This document shows, piece after piece, positions 44,712 through 53,424 of a DNA stretch of 64,000 nt. A program made the position numbers and the translations under genes. Positions within the stretch are counted from its first letter, which is position 1. The number at the start of each line of letters is the position of its first letter. Under the pieces are notes generated by a model. It was not told the DNA's origin, ran no database searches, and was given only the letters and a program-made list of their open reading frames with translations. Origin of the DNA: an uncultured Clostridia bacterium (lineage in GTDB: Bacteria > Bacillota > Clostridia > Lachnospirales > CAG-274); contig CATLIG010000001.1 in NCBI GenBank assembly GCA_949948985.1, forward strand, positions 62,001 through 126,000, written 5' to 3'.

Positions 44712-45422
44712 TCAGGCATTGCACTCAAACTTATTTATAAACTTTTCTGTAGCATTTGTCAAGGCAAATTCGGGATTTATTTTTAAAATTTTCGATATAT
44801 TTACTATAAGGAGTAAAATTTCTCCAATTATGTTAGCGGAATCACCTGAATTTTGTATATTTTCCACAGTAATGGAATTAACTGTTTCTTTCAGAGCATC
44901 TATGGCTTTTTCGGGTGAGAAATTTTCTTCCGCACCGTGTGCCTTTTTAAGAACCTTTTCCGCCCGTATAAGGGCCGGCAAAGCCTCCGGAATATTTTTC
45001 ATAGCCTCCAGAGGGCTTTTATATCCTTTTTCCTTTTGTTTAAGCTTTTCCCAGTCTATAAGTACATCTTCCGCTGTTTTCGCCTTTCCGTCCGAAAACA
45101 CATTAGGATGGCGGTAAATCATTTTTTTTGATATCCCGTCAATTACCTCATTTAAAGAAAACTCTCCGTTTTTTTCTCCTATTATGGAATGAAACACAAC
45201 TTGTAAAAGTACATCTCCAAGTTCTTCGCAAAGATTACTGACATTTTTTTTGTTAATAGCGTCAATTACCTCATAGCATTCCTCAATAATATAAGGCTTT
45301 AAAGTTTCGTGAGTCTGAATTTTATCCCATGGGCATCCGTCCTCGCTTATCAAAATCTCCATTATTTTTTTTAAATCATCAAATCCGTAGTTTTCCCTTA
45401 ACTTTAAATTTTCCTTATTCAT
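44712..45422 (-). CDS. mazG: Nucleoside triphosphate pyrophosphohydrolase MazG
   Basis: Hydrolyses non-canonical or excess NTPs to the monophosphate and pyrophosphate, a housecleaning function. 236 residues: DGCPWDKIQTHETLKPYIIEE opens the MazG domain, with metal ligands E47-E48-x-x-E51 and E66-E67-x-x-D70. In Bacillus the homologue YabN also has a methylase domain; here only the MazG part exists. Its ATG overlaps the last 8 bases of the malic enzyme gene, so the two are translationally coupled. Confidence 0.93.
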   Translation of the reverse strand: MNKENLKLRENYGFDDLKKIMEILISEDGCPWDKIQTHETLKPYIIEECYEVIDAINKKNVSNLCEELGDVLLQVVFHSIIGEKNGEFSLNEVIDGISKKMIYRHPNVFSDGKAKTAEDVLIDWEKLKQKEKGYKSPLEAMKNIPEALPALIRAEKVLKKAHGAEENFSPEKAIDALKETVNSITVENIQNSGDSANIIGEILLLIVNISKILKINPEFALTNATEKFINKFECNA

Positions 45423-46590
45423 ATTTAGCGACTCCTGATTTTACAGCCGCTTCCGCTACGGCTTTTGACACTACATCGGCAATATTTCTGCTAAGAGGAG
45501 AAGGAATAATAATACCCTTTTCCCTGTCATCGTCAGTAACAAGAGATGCTATAGCATTAGCAGCGGCAAGCTTCATCTCAATGTTTATATCTTTAGCTCT
45601 TACATCAAGAGCCCCCCTGAATATTCCGGGGAAAGCCAAAACATTATTTATCTGATTAGGATAATCCGACCGTCCCGTTGCCACTATTCTAGCACCCGCT
45701 TTTTTGGCTGCTTCAGGCATAATTTCAGGCACAGGATTAGCCATAGCGAAAATAACAGGGTCTTTAGCCATTGATTTTACCATTTCTTCTGTAAGGAGAT
45801 TAGGTGCTGACACGCCTATAAAAATATCGGCTCCGACTAAAATATCTTTTATAGTACCATGAATTTTATCAACATTTGTAATTTTTGAAAGCTCTGTAAG
45901 AGATTGGTCCTTATATTCAATATCAGATGCTATTACCCCGTTTATATCAGCAAGACTTACATTTTTAAATCCGGCATTGAGAAGCAGCTTAGCCGTAGCG
46001 GTACCCGCGGCTCCCGCCCCTGACATAGCAATTTTTACATCTTCGGGTTTTTTACCTGTAATTTTAAGTGCGTTTCTGATTCCTGATAAAACAACAACAG
46101 CGGTTCCATGCTGGTCATCATGAAAAACAGGAATATCACACGCCGCTTTTAGCTTTTCCTCTATTTCAAAACAGCGCGGCGCCGCTATATCCTCAATATT
46201 TATTCCTCCAAAACTTCCCGCTATAAGACTTATTGCGTTTACAATCTCATCAGGTTTTTTTGAACGTATACAAATAGGAACAGCGTCCACTCCGCCGAAT
46301 TTTTTAAATAAAACGCATTTTCCCTCCATAACAGGCATTCCGGCTTCAGGACCTATATCCCCAAGTCCCAGAACCGCCGTACCGTCAGTAACAACTGCGA
46401 CCGTATTCCAGCGCCTTGTAAGTTTGAAAGAGAGCTCAGGATCTTTTTTTATAGCAATACACGGTTCCGCTACTCCCGGAGTATAAGCGATAGCCAAATC
46501 CTCAAGGGTATCAAGCTTAGCCCGTGATACCACCTCAATTTTACCTTTCCATTGTTCATGTTTTTCCATGGCTGTTTTTTTATAGTCCAT
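45415..46590 (-). CDS. Malic enzyme (NAD(P)-dependent, decarboxylating)
   Basis: Oxidatively decarboxylates malate to pyruvate. 391 residues from the ATG at 46590, which has TAGGAGGTACAGAT; the frame to 46680 lacks a ribosome site. The N-terminal domain has the Tyr general acid in AIAYTPGVAEPC and TDGTAVLGLGDIGPEAGMPVM, followed by metal-binding EDIAAPRCFEIE and DDQHGTAV, then the Rossmann part (SGAGAAGTATAKLLL). This is the short bacterial form without a phosphotransacetylase domain. Its coupling to mazG is unusual, with no obvious functional link. Confidence 0.94.
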   Translation of the reverse strand: MDYKKTAMEKHEQWKGKIEVVSRAKLDTLEDLAIAYTPGVAEPCIAIKKDPELSFKLTRRWNTVAVVTDGTAVLGLGDIGPEAGMPVMEGKCVLFKKFGGVDAVPICIRSKKPDEIVNAISLIAGSFGGINIEDIAAPRCFEIEEKLKAACDIPVFHDDQHGTAVVVLSGIRNALKITGKKPEDVKIAMSGAGAAGTATAKLLLNAGFKNVSLADINGVIASDIEYKDQSLTELSKITNVDKIHGTIKDILVGADIFIGVSAPNLLTEEMVKSMAKDPVIFAMANPVPEIMPEAAKKAGARIVATGRSDYPNQINNVLAFPGIFRGALDVRAKDINIEMKLAAANAIASLVTDDDREKGIIIPSPLSRNIADVVSKAVAEAAVKSGVAKYE

Positions 46591-47170
46591 ATCTGTACCT
46601 CCTAAAATAATATTTAAAAACGCTGGGTCATTAAAGCAGCGTTCTGTTTGCAAAAGGCTTTTCTTAATTATATCACGCATTTGATTATTTTACATTAAAA
46701 AAATGTAAAAATTTTTCTTGTTTTTCAAATTCCTCTTGTATAATTTACATAAAAATTATATAATAATTATAGCAATAAGCAAAATTATCGTGGCAAACAG
46801 TAAAATAAATTTATTATTTACTGTATTATAAATCCGCTATCAGACCTGTTTAATAACCTAAGTTATATCGATTGACGAGAGATTTTTCCGTCAGACGAAG
46901 CCTGATTTTTGCGGTAATACCCGCAATAGTATTTCAAAAGTTTGATTTTCTTAAAATACTACGGAAAATATTTCAGGAAAATCAGACAATGTTATGGCGG
47001 TTTAAAACAGTTCTGATAATAAATTAAACCCCAAAACCTGATATATCAAAGAATTCTTTTATTGTTCCACATTAAAAATTTTGCGGATTGCTATAAACAC
47101 TGATTGATTTTTATGAAAAACCGCCGGTTAACAGTATCGGCTGTTTATAAAAAATTTAAGGAGGTTTATT
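46591..47170. other. Repeat-rich divergent spacer between malic enzyme and phosphoglucomutase
   Basis: No ORF is supportable. The left part is AT-rich. From about 46850 there are remnants of the intergenic repeats: AGACCTGTTTAATAA, a family C-like stretch near 46905-46965 (GCGGTAATACCCGCAATAGT), and a family D copy (47051-47097) just before the phosphoglucomutase gene. Confidence 0.5.
47051..47097 (+). repeat. Family D short repeat upstream of phosphoglucomutase
   Basis: GAATTCTTTTATTGTTCCAC ... AAAAATTTTGCGGATTGCTA, ending CTATAAA. It lies 74 bp before the start codon. Confidence 0.65.
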
Positions 47171-48910
47171 ATGGATTACAAAAAAACATACGAGCAGTGG
47201 GTTAACGATGACTATTTTGACGAGAAAACAAGAGCCGAGTTAAAATCAATAGCTGATGACGACAAAGAAATTCAGGAACGCTTTTACAAAAGCCTTGAAT
47301 TTGGGACAGGAGGACTTCGCGGTATTATAGGAGCCGGTACAAACCGAATGAATATTTATACCGTAAGCAAAGCCACTCAGGGTTTTGCCAACTATATAAA
47401 AAAACAAGGCGATGAAGCTGTTAAAATGGGAGTGGCTATAGCGTATGACTCAAGAAGAATGTCCCCTGAATTTGCTGAAACAGCGGCGCTCGTTTTAAAC
47501 GGCAACGGAATAAAAGCTTATTTGTTTGAATCTCTCAGACCTACTCCTGTTTTATCTTTTGCCGTAAGACATTTAGGCGCTACAGGCGGTATAGTAGTTA
47601 CAGCAAGTCATAATCCGCCTGAATACAACGGCTATAAAGTTTACTGGGCTGACGGCGGTCAGGTTCCTTTCCCGCGTGATATGGAAATAATCAAAGAAGT
47701 AGAAGCTGTTTCCGACTTTAAAGAAATAAAAAAAGCAGATAAAGAAACCGCTAAAAAAGAAGGCTTATTTAATATTGTAGGAAAAGAAGTTGACGACGCT
47801 TATGTTGAAAATGTTAAAGCACAGCTTATAAATCCCGACATCATAAAAAAATACTCCGACCTTAAAATCGTTTATACTCCTCTGCACGGAACAGGCAATA
47901 TTCCTGTAAGACGAGTTCTTAAAGAAGTAGGATTTGAAAATGTAAACGTTGTACCTGAGCAGGAGCTTCCCGATTCCGAGTTTTCAACTGTAGGCTATCC
48001 AAATCCTGAGGACCCGAAAGCCTTTACACTCGCTATGAAACTCGCCGATAAAATTGATGCCGACATTGTAGTTGGTACAGACCCCGATGCTGACAGAGTA
48101 GGCGCCGTTGTAAAAAACAGCAGCGGTGAATACGTAATTCTTACAGGAAATATGACAGGCGTTCTTTTGACTGAGTATATTCTTTCAAGTAAAAAAGAAA
48201 GCGGCGCTTTGCCTGAAAACGGAGCCGTTGTTTCTACTATTGTTTCCACCGACCTTACAAAAGCTATTGCCAAAAATTACGGCGTAACATACTTTGAGGT
48301 TCTTACAGGCTTTAAATATATCGGTGAGAAAATCAAAGAATTTGAGAAAGACAACTCTCACACATATCTTTTCGGCTTTGAGGAAAGCTATGGATGCCTT
48401 GCGGGTACTTACGCGAGAGATAAAGACGCTGTTGTGGCTACAATGCTTATATGTGAACTCGCCGCATACTACAAATCAAAAGGAATGACTCTTTACGACG
48501 GACTTCAGGAAGTTTATAAAAAATACGGTTTCTATAAAGAATCCATTAAATCAATTACCTTAAAAGGCATTGAGGGTATAGAGAATATGAAAAAAATTAT
48601 GGATACCTTCAGAGCTGACACTCCTTCTGAAATAGGAGGCTCAAAAGTAGTTGAGGCAAGAGATTACAATGCGGGAACATTCAAAAACCTTGCTACAGGA
48701 GAAAGCGGAAACGTTAATCTTCCAAAATCAAACGTTCTTTATTATGTACTTGAAAACGGAACATGGTTCTGTGTAAGACCGTCCGGCACAGAGCCTAAAA
48801 TTAAAATTTATTTCGGCTCAAAAGGCGATTCTATGGAGAGTGCTGAGAAAAACATCGAAAACGCTCTTGACGGTGTTATGAAAATTGTAAACGGTGTTTT
48901 AGGCGAATAA
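47171..48910 (+). CDS. pgcA: Alpha-phosphoglucomutase / phosphomannomutase family
   Basis: Interconverts glucose 1- and 6-phosphate (or the mannose forms). 579 residues in the long Firmicutes PgcA layout: FGTGGLRGIIGAG at the start of domain I, the phosphoserine loop TASHNP with S146, the metal-binding D304-P-D306-A-D308-R, a sugar-binding FEESYGC region and the C-terminal phosphate-binding RPSGTEPKIKIY. AAGGAGGTTTATT is a strong ribosome site. It is followed two bases later by an epimerase gene, so a joint role in sugar-nucleotide or surface-polysaccharide precursor supply is plausible. Confidence 0.93.
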   Translation: MDYKKTYEQWVNDDYFDEKTRAELKSIADDDKEIQERFYKSLEFGTGGLRGIIGAGTNRMNIYTVSKATQGFANYIKKQGDEAVKMGVAIAYDSRRMSPEFAETAALVLNGNGIKAYLFESLRPTPVLSFAVRHLGATGGIVVTASHNPPEYNGYKVYWADGGQVPFPRDMEIIKEVEAVSDFKEIKKADKETAKKEGLFNIVGKEVDDAYVENVKAQLINPDIIKKYSDLKIVYTPLHGTGNIPVRRVLKEVGFENVNVVPEQELPDSEFSTVGYPNPEDPKAFTLAMKLADKIDADIVVGTDPDADRVGAVVKNSSGEYVILTGNMTGVLLTEYILSSKKESGALPENGAVVSTIVSTDLTKAIAKNYGVTYFEVLTGFKYIGEKIKEFEKDNSHTYLFGFEESYGCLAGTYARDKDAVVATMLICELAAYYKSKGMTLYDGLQEVYKKYGFYKESIKSITLKGIEGIENMKKIMDTFRADTPSEIGGSKVVEARDYNAGTFKNLATGESGNVNLPKSNVLYYVLENGTWFCVRPSGTEPKIKIYFGSKGDSMESAEKNIENALDGVMKIVNGVLGE

Positions 48911-48912
48911 TT

Positions 48913-49752
48913 ATGAAAATTATTGTAACAGGAAAAAACAGTTATATCGGCACAAATGTAAAAAAATTCTTTGAGTCAAAAGGACATCTTTGCAAAACTG
49001 TTTCTTTAAGAAACGGTTTAGACGGTATTGACTTTACAGGATATGACGCTGTTGTACACTGTGTAGCCGCGGTGCATAAGAAAGAAAAAGCTCATAAAGA
49101 CTTATATAAAAAAATAAATACCATTTTAGCGGTTGATACAGCTAAAAAAGCTAAATGCGCCGGAGTAAAACATTTTATATTTTTAAGTTCTATGAGCGTA
49201 TACGGTGATAAAATCTCAAAAATCTCAAAAGACACAAAACCAAACCCTGTAAGTTTATACGGAAAATCCAAACTTGACGCCGAAAAAAAAATTTTTAATC
49301 TTGCCGATGAAAATTTCATTGTTACAGTTTTGCGTCCGCCTATGGTATATGGCAAAAACTGTCCGGGAAATTATGTAAAACTAAGAAAAATTGTAAAAAC
49401 ATTTCCTCTATTTCCAAAATCAGGAAACAAAAAAAGTATTATATATGTAAAAAATCTGGCTGTATTTATATATTCTTTGGCTATAGGTAAAGATGATGAA
49501 AAAAAAAGCGGTATATTTCTTCCTATGGACAGTGATTACGTATCTACAGACTTCATAGCGGAAACAATAGCCAAAAGCCTAAATAAAAAATTAATTATAT
49601 CAAAATTTATGGGTACAGTTATTAAAATATTTAAAAACGTCAAAATCTTAAAAAAGGCATTCGGCGATTTATATTACGATGAAAGTTGTGCTACAAAAAT
49701 TAACTTTATAAAATTTACAGACGCTGTTTTTGAGATTGAGAACAAATACTGA
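48913..49752 (+). CDS. NAD-dependent epimerase/dehydratase (extended SDR)
   Basis: 279 residues. An N-terminal Rossmann fold with the slightly unusual glycine motif GKNSYIG, the VHCVAAVHK strand, the catalytic Ser in FLSSMSVYG, and Tyr/Lys of the YxxxK motif in LYGKSK. It belongs with UDP-sugar 4-epimerases and related enzymes; the short length and truncated C-terminal half leave the substrate unknown. It sits two bases after the phosphoglucomutase gene with a weak ribosome site, so it is probably translated by coupling. A terminator follows. Confidence 0.85.
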   Translation: MKIIVTGKNSYIGTNVKKFFESKGHLCKTVSLRNGLDGIDFTGYDAVVHCVAAVHKKEKAHKDLYKKINTILAVDTAKKAKCAGVKHFIFLSSMSVYGDKISKISKDTKPNPVSLYGKSKLDAEKKIFNLADENFIVTVLRPPMVYGKNCPGNYVKLRKIVKTFPLFPKSGNKKSIIYVKNLAVFIYSLAIGKDDEKKSGIFLPMDSDYVSTDFIAETIAKSLNKKLIISKFMGTVIKIFKNVKILKKAFGDLYYDESCATKINFIKFTDAVFEIENKY

Positions 49753-49757
49753 TAAAC

Positions 49758-49798
49758 GTAAAAGGGCGGACGTTAGTCTATAACGTTCCGCCTTTTTG
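49758..49798. terminator. Terminator after the epimerase gene
   Basis: GGCGGACGTT pairs with AACGTTCCGCC (one bulge), followed by TTTTT on the plus strand and CCCTTTT on the minus strand. Confidence 0.75.
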
Positions 49799-49883
49799 CA
49801 AAATCCTTGGGACTCTGCCTCATATGCACTAAGTTAAAACATCCTCCCTCAGTTTTAAAAACTTTTCGGATTACCGAATAATT

Positions 49884-50387
49884 TTATACTGATACATCAA
49901 AGTTTGCCCCAAGGTTTATAGATATATCCTCAAAATGTATTCCTCCAAAACTTTCCGTTTTAGGCAAAATATCATTTTCCTTTACCATATGTCGTCTTCT
50001 TTTTTTCTGAATATCAGCATCAATTTCAGATACCTCTTCTCTGTCGTTGTTAATTTCAGCCTTTTTCTTTTCCGCCGCAAGTGCCTCTTCTTCTTTTAAT
50101 TGCTCTACCTTTTTGTTTCCGCTTTGTATTATTTTCTTTACCTTGTTTATTAAAGGCAAATTTTCATCAGACCCTTGTATCTTGCTTAAAGCCGCTTTTA
50201 TTTTTGTAAGATATAAAGATGCCTCAAAGGAGCTTTTCGCCGCTTGAAGCTGAGCAATTAAAATTTTAATCTCACTTTCATTACTGCCTGAATTTTCACC
50301 TGAAGAATTATCATCTGTTTTTTTCACATTTTGTTTTTCCGACGTATATTTGTAGTTATCGTAAATTCCCCGCGCTTTTACTTCCAT
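49884..50387 (-). CDS. Small charged helical protein of unknown function
   Basis: About 167 residues from the ATG at 50387, seven bases after AGGAGGAAAG. No signal peptide or membrane segment. A Ser/Asn/Glu-rich N-terminal part (20-45) leads to a helical stretch (IKILIAQLQAAKSSFEASLYLTKIKAALS) and a coiled-coil-like Lys/Glu region, then a basic patch KKRRRH and a C-terminal FGGIHFEDISINLGA. I do not recognise it. The good ribosome site and length make it a real gene; it could be a structural or chaperone-like protein. Confidence 0.6.
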   Translation of the reverse strand: MEVKARGIYDNYKYTSEKQNVKKTDDNSSGENSGSNESEIKILIAQLQAAKSSFEASLYLTKIKAALSKIQGSDENLPLINKVKKIIQSGNKKVEQLKEEEALAAEKKKAEINNDREEVSEIDADIQKKRRRHMVKENDILPKTESFGGIHFEDISINLGANFDVSV

Positions 50388-50486
50388 AATTCTTTCCTCC
50401 TTTCGCAAAAAATAATAACTTTCTTTTAAAATATATCGTCATAAAACAAAAAAATATTTATATCTTGTGAAAAAATACTTATATAG

Positions 50487-50753
50487 TCAACAGATTGAAT
50501 ACCCACAATTTATATCAAAAGGCATAATCAACAGTTTGAATATTTCCTTTGAATATTTTTCAAAAAACCAATAGGTCGCGTTTGAATAGTTTTCCATATT
50601 GTCAAAATCCCAGTAAGAAAAATATTTCACACATTTAACAATTTTCGTCAGCTCTCTTGGTTGTTCTTTAATATCATCAAATATATAAAATCTTTTTAAA
50701 TACTTAATATCAATACAGCCCTTTTGTTTTTTGTTCTTCCGCGACAATAGCAA
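50487..50753 (-). CDS. Short hypothetical ORF, possible gene fragment
   Basis: An 88-codon frame beginning at a TTG with no ribosome site. The peptide is less A/T-biased than chance frames here, with a Trp/Tyr-containing patch (YFSYWDFDNMENYSNATYWFFEKY) that looks protein-like, so it may be the remnant of a larger gene. Equally it may be spurious. Confidence 0.22.
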   Translation of the reverse strand: MLLSRKNKKQKGCIDIKYLKRFYIFDDIKEQPRELTKIVKCVKYFSYWDFDNMENYSNATYWFFEKYSKEIFKLLIMPFDINCGYSIC

Positions 50754-50844
50754 TCAATTTTTCTAATTTATTCGGTTTTACCTAAAATAATTTAACCTCA
50801 CAAAAAGTATTTTCCATACTCAAAATTCCTTTTCTTAAAATTTT

Positions 50845-51306
50845 CTAAATATTTTTTGAAAGATTTATCATTTCTATAGCTGACAAAGCACAGTCGTATC
50901 CTTTGTTTCCCGCCTTTGTTCCGGCTCTTTCTATAGCCTGCTCTATATTCTCCGTAGTAAGTACCCCAAAAAGAACAGGAATACCGGACTCAAGGGATAT
51001 ATGGGCGATACCCTTAGATACCTCGTTACATACATAATCATAATGAGTGGTTGCCCCCCTGATAACAGCTCCCAAACATATAACAGCGTCATATTTTTTT
51101 GAAAAAGCAAGTTTTTTAGCTATAAACGGAATTTCAAACGCCCCCGGAACCCAAGCGAGAGATATATCATCGTCATTCACGCCGTGCCTTTTAAGTCCGT
51201 CTACAGCGCCGGATATTAACTTTGACGTAATAAACTCATTAAATCTTGCCGCCACAATAGCTATTTTGGCGCCGTCCGCAACCATATTTCCTTCTAAAAT
51301 TCTCAT
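50845..51306 (-). CDS. ribH: 6,7-dimethyl-8-ribityllumazine synthase
   Basis: Condenses the pyrimidinedione product of RibD with dihydroxybutanone phosphate to make lumazine. 153 residues: [36 protein letters not shown] and [19 protein letters not shown], with the substrate-binding His and Arg of the family, then [23 protein letters not shown]. It forms pentamers or 60-mer capsids. The ribosome site AAGGAGGAACA lies just after ribBA. Last gene of the riboflavin operon. Confidence 0.97.
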   Translation of the reverse strand: MRILEGNMVADGAKIAIVAARFNEFITSKLISGAVDGLKRHGVNDDDISLAWVPGAFEIPFIAKKLAFSKKYDAVICLGAVIRGATTHYDYVCNEVSKGIAHISLESGIPVLFGVLTTENIEQAIERAGTKAGNKGYDCALSAIEMINLSKNI

Positions 51307-51321
51307 AATTATTGTTCCTCC

Positions 51322-52521
51322 TTATAAATTCAGAATATGTTCCATTTTTTCTTTTTTTGTTCTTAAATAAAACTCATCGGTAGGCTTAGGTGGCATTTCA
51401 ATAGGAACTCTTTCAACTATCTCAATCCCATAGCCTTTAAGACCTGATATTTTTTTAGGATTGTTAGTCATAAGCTTTAATTTTTTTATTCCCATATCAG
51501 CTAAAATCTGAGCGCCTATACCATAATCTCTTAAATCGGGAGCGAATCCAAGCTTCACATTAGCCTCTACAGTGTCATAACCCTTGTCTTGAAGTTCATA
51601 GGCTTTAAGCTTATTTATAAGACCTATGCCCCTGCCTTCCTGACGCATATACACTAAAATTCCTCTGCCCTCTTTAGCTATCTGTTTCATAGCGGCATCG
51701 TACTGCTCGCCGCAGTCGCACCTTGAAGAACCTAAAGCATCGCCTGTAAGACATTCCGAATGTACTCTGCAAAGTACAGGCTCTCCGTTTCCGATATCGC
51801 CTTTTACAAGAGCTACATGATGTTCTCCGTTTAACTTATTCACATATCCGTAAATTGTAAAATCACCGTAGCGTGTAGGCATTTTAGCTTTAGCAGCACA
51901 TTCCACAAATTTTTCCGACTGCATTCTATATGCTATTAAATCCTCGATTGTAATAATTTTTATGTTGTGTTTTTTCGAAAATTCCATAAGCTCGGGAACA
52001 CGTGCCATTGTTCCGTCATCGTTCATTATTTCACATATCACTCCTGCGGGTTTAAGTCCTGCAAGCTTTGCCATATCTACAGCGGCCTCCGTGTGACCCG
52101 TTCTTTTAAGAACTCCGCCTTTTTTCGCTGCTAAAGGGAAAATATGTCCGGGACGTCGGAAATCAGAACCTTTAACATTGTCGTCCACTGCCATTGTAAC
52201 GGTTTTTGAACGTTCAAAGGCTGAAATTCCCGTAGTTGTGTCCTTATAATCAATAGAAACCGTAAAAGCCGTTTCGTGGTTATCTGTATTGTTTTCTACC
52301 ATTTGCTCAATATTTAGTCTGTCAAGTATTTCCTGTTCGGCAGGCATACATATAAGACCCTTAGCGTTTTTCGCCATAAAATTTATAACCTCCGGAGTTG
52401 CGAATTGAGCGGCCGCGATTAAATCTCCCTCGTTTTCTCTGTTTTCATCATCTACAACTATTATCATTTTACCGTTTTTTATATCCTCGACAGCCTCGGG
52501 GATTGTATTGAATTTACTCAT
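51322..52521 (-). CDS. ribBA: Bifunctional DHBP synthase / GTP cyclohydrolase II
   Basis: Supplies both riboflavin precursors: 3,4-dihydroxy-2-butanone 4-phosphate and the pyrimidine from GTP. 399 residues: RibB domain (1-200, [29 protein letters not shown]) and RibA domain (205-399) with the zinc Cys in [18 protein letters not shown] and the catalytic [11 protein letters not shown]. The ATG at 52521 follows AAAGGAAATG. The operon order is ribD-ribE-ribBA-ribH. Confidence 0.97.
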   Translation of the reverse strand: MSKFNTIPEAVEDIKNGKMIIVVDDENRENEGDLIAAAQFATPEVINFMAKNAKGLICMPAEQEILDRLNIEQMVENNTDNHETAFTVSIDYKDTTTGISAFERSKTVTMAVDDNVKGSDFRRPGHIFPLAAKKGGVLKRTGHTEAAVDMAKLAGLKPAGVICEIMNDDGTMARVPELMEFSKKHNIKIITIEDLIAYRMQSEKFVECAAKAKMPTRYGDFTIYGYVNKLNGEHHVALVKGDIGNGEPVLCRVHSECLTGDALGSSRCDCGEQYDAAMKQIAKEGRGILVYMRQEGRGIGLINKLKAYELQDKGYDTVEANVKLGFAPDLRDYGIGAQILADMGIKKLKLMTNNPKKISGLKGYGIEIVERVPIEMPPKPTDEFYLRTKKEKMEHILNL

Positions 52522-52561
52522 CAAATCATTTCCTTTCAGATAACTGTATTAAACAGTTCTA

Positions 52562-53215
52562 TTATATAAAACCGTTTTTCGTAAGAAAATTCATATCTAT
52601 CCTTGTATCTTCCGGTTTGTAATTTTCTTTAAATGTCAGAATCGTCTCAACATATTTGCTTAATACGTCACACTCAACATTCACAAAATCGCCTGTTTTT
52701 TTACTAAGTAAAGTTGTTTCCCTGTTTGTGTGCGGAATTACTGAAACAGAAAAACCAGTTTCTGTAACATCGGCAACAGTAAGACTTATTCCGTCAATAG
52801 CCGCCGACCCTTTCATAACAACATATTTCATAATTTCTCTGGGGCAGGCTAGAGTCACCCACACGGCATTATCCTCTTTTTTTAGACCAGAGATTATACC
52901 CTCTGTGTCAATATGCCCCGACACAATATGTCCGCCAAAACGTCCTCCGGCTTTCATAGCTCTTTCAAGATTTACAAAATCGCCTTTTTTAAGTCTTTTA
53001 AGATTACTGCGCCTTAAAGTTTCCGCCATGACATCAGCGTCAAAATACCCGTCTGATATTTTAACAACCGTAAGGCACGCGCCGTTTACGGCAATACTGT
53101 CGCCCAGTTTGGTTTCATCAAGGACAGTTTTCGCCTCAATAGTTATTACAGAAGAAGACGCACCGTTTTTAATATTTCTTACCCTTCCTGTTTCCTCAAT
53201 TATACCTGTAAACAT
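52562..53215 (-). CDS. ribE: Riboflavin synthase, alpha subunit
   Basis: Dismutates two lumazines to riboflavin. 217 residues made of two homologous lumazine-binding barrels (1-95 and 96-190), beginning MFTGIIEETGRVR and with GGRFGGHIVSGHIDTEG at the domain junction. The ATG at 53215 has GGGGGTG upstream; the frame extended to 53260 has no ribosome site and adds hydrophobic residues foreign to the family. It lies 206 bp from ribD, with most of a family B repeat in the gap. Confidence 0.96.
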   Translation of the reverse strand: MFTGIIEETGRVRNIKNGASSSVITIEAKTVLDETKLGDSIAVNGACLTVVKISDGYFDADVMAETLRRSNLKRLKKGDFVNLERAMKAGGRFGGHIVSGHIDTEGIISGLKKEDNAVWVTLACPREIMKYVVMKGSAAIDGISLTVADVTETGFSVSVIPHTNRETTLLSKKTGDFVNVECDVLSKYVETILTFKENYKPEDTRIDMNFLTKNGFI

Positions 53216-53299
53216 AAACAAACACCCCCAACTATAACAGCATAATAAAATAATGAACATTAATAAATCTTATATACAGGAAATCCTTTTATTGTTTTC

Positions 53300-53424
53300 C
53301 GCTAAAAATTATTTTTACAAGGCAAGGTCGGGAGAACATAGCCGAATGCCTGTGCCAACCAACGGCAACTTATCAAAAAGGATTTTTTGGTGCCAAACTT
53401 ACTTATTTTTAAGTTGATTGACTA
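53300..53424 (-). repeat. Family B long-form repeat overlapping the end of ribD
   Basis: Right end (ACTTATTTTTAAGTTGATTGACTAATA) and long core (GGGAGAACATAGCCG, AAAAAGGATTTTTT) are clear; the left end is missing. The ribD stop codon TAG (53422-53424) lies in the element's terminal sequence. Confidence 0.75.

Noticed and set aside
52656-53237. 193-codon plus-strand ORF
   Set aside because: Antisense to ribE, no ribosome site, low-complexity Ser/Thr/Pro composition.
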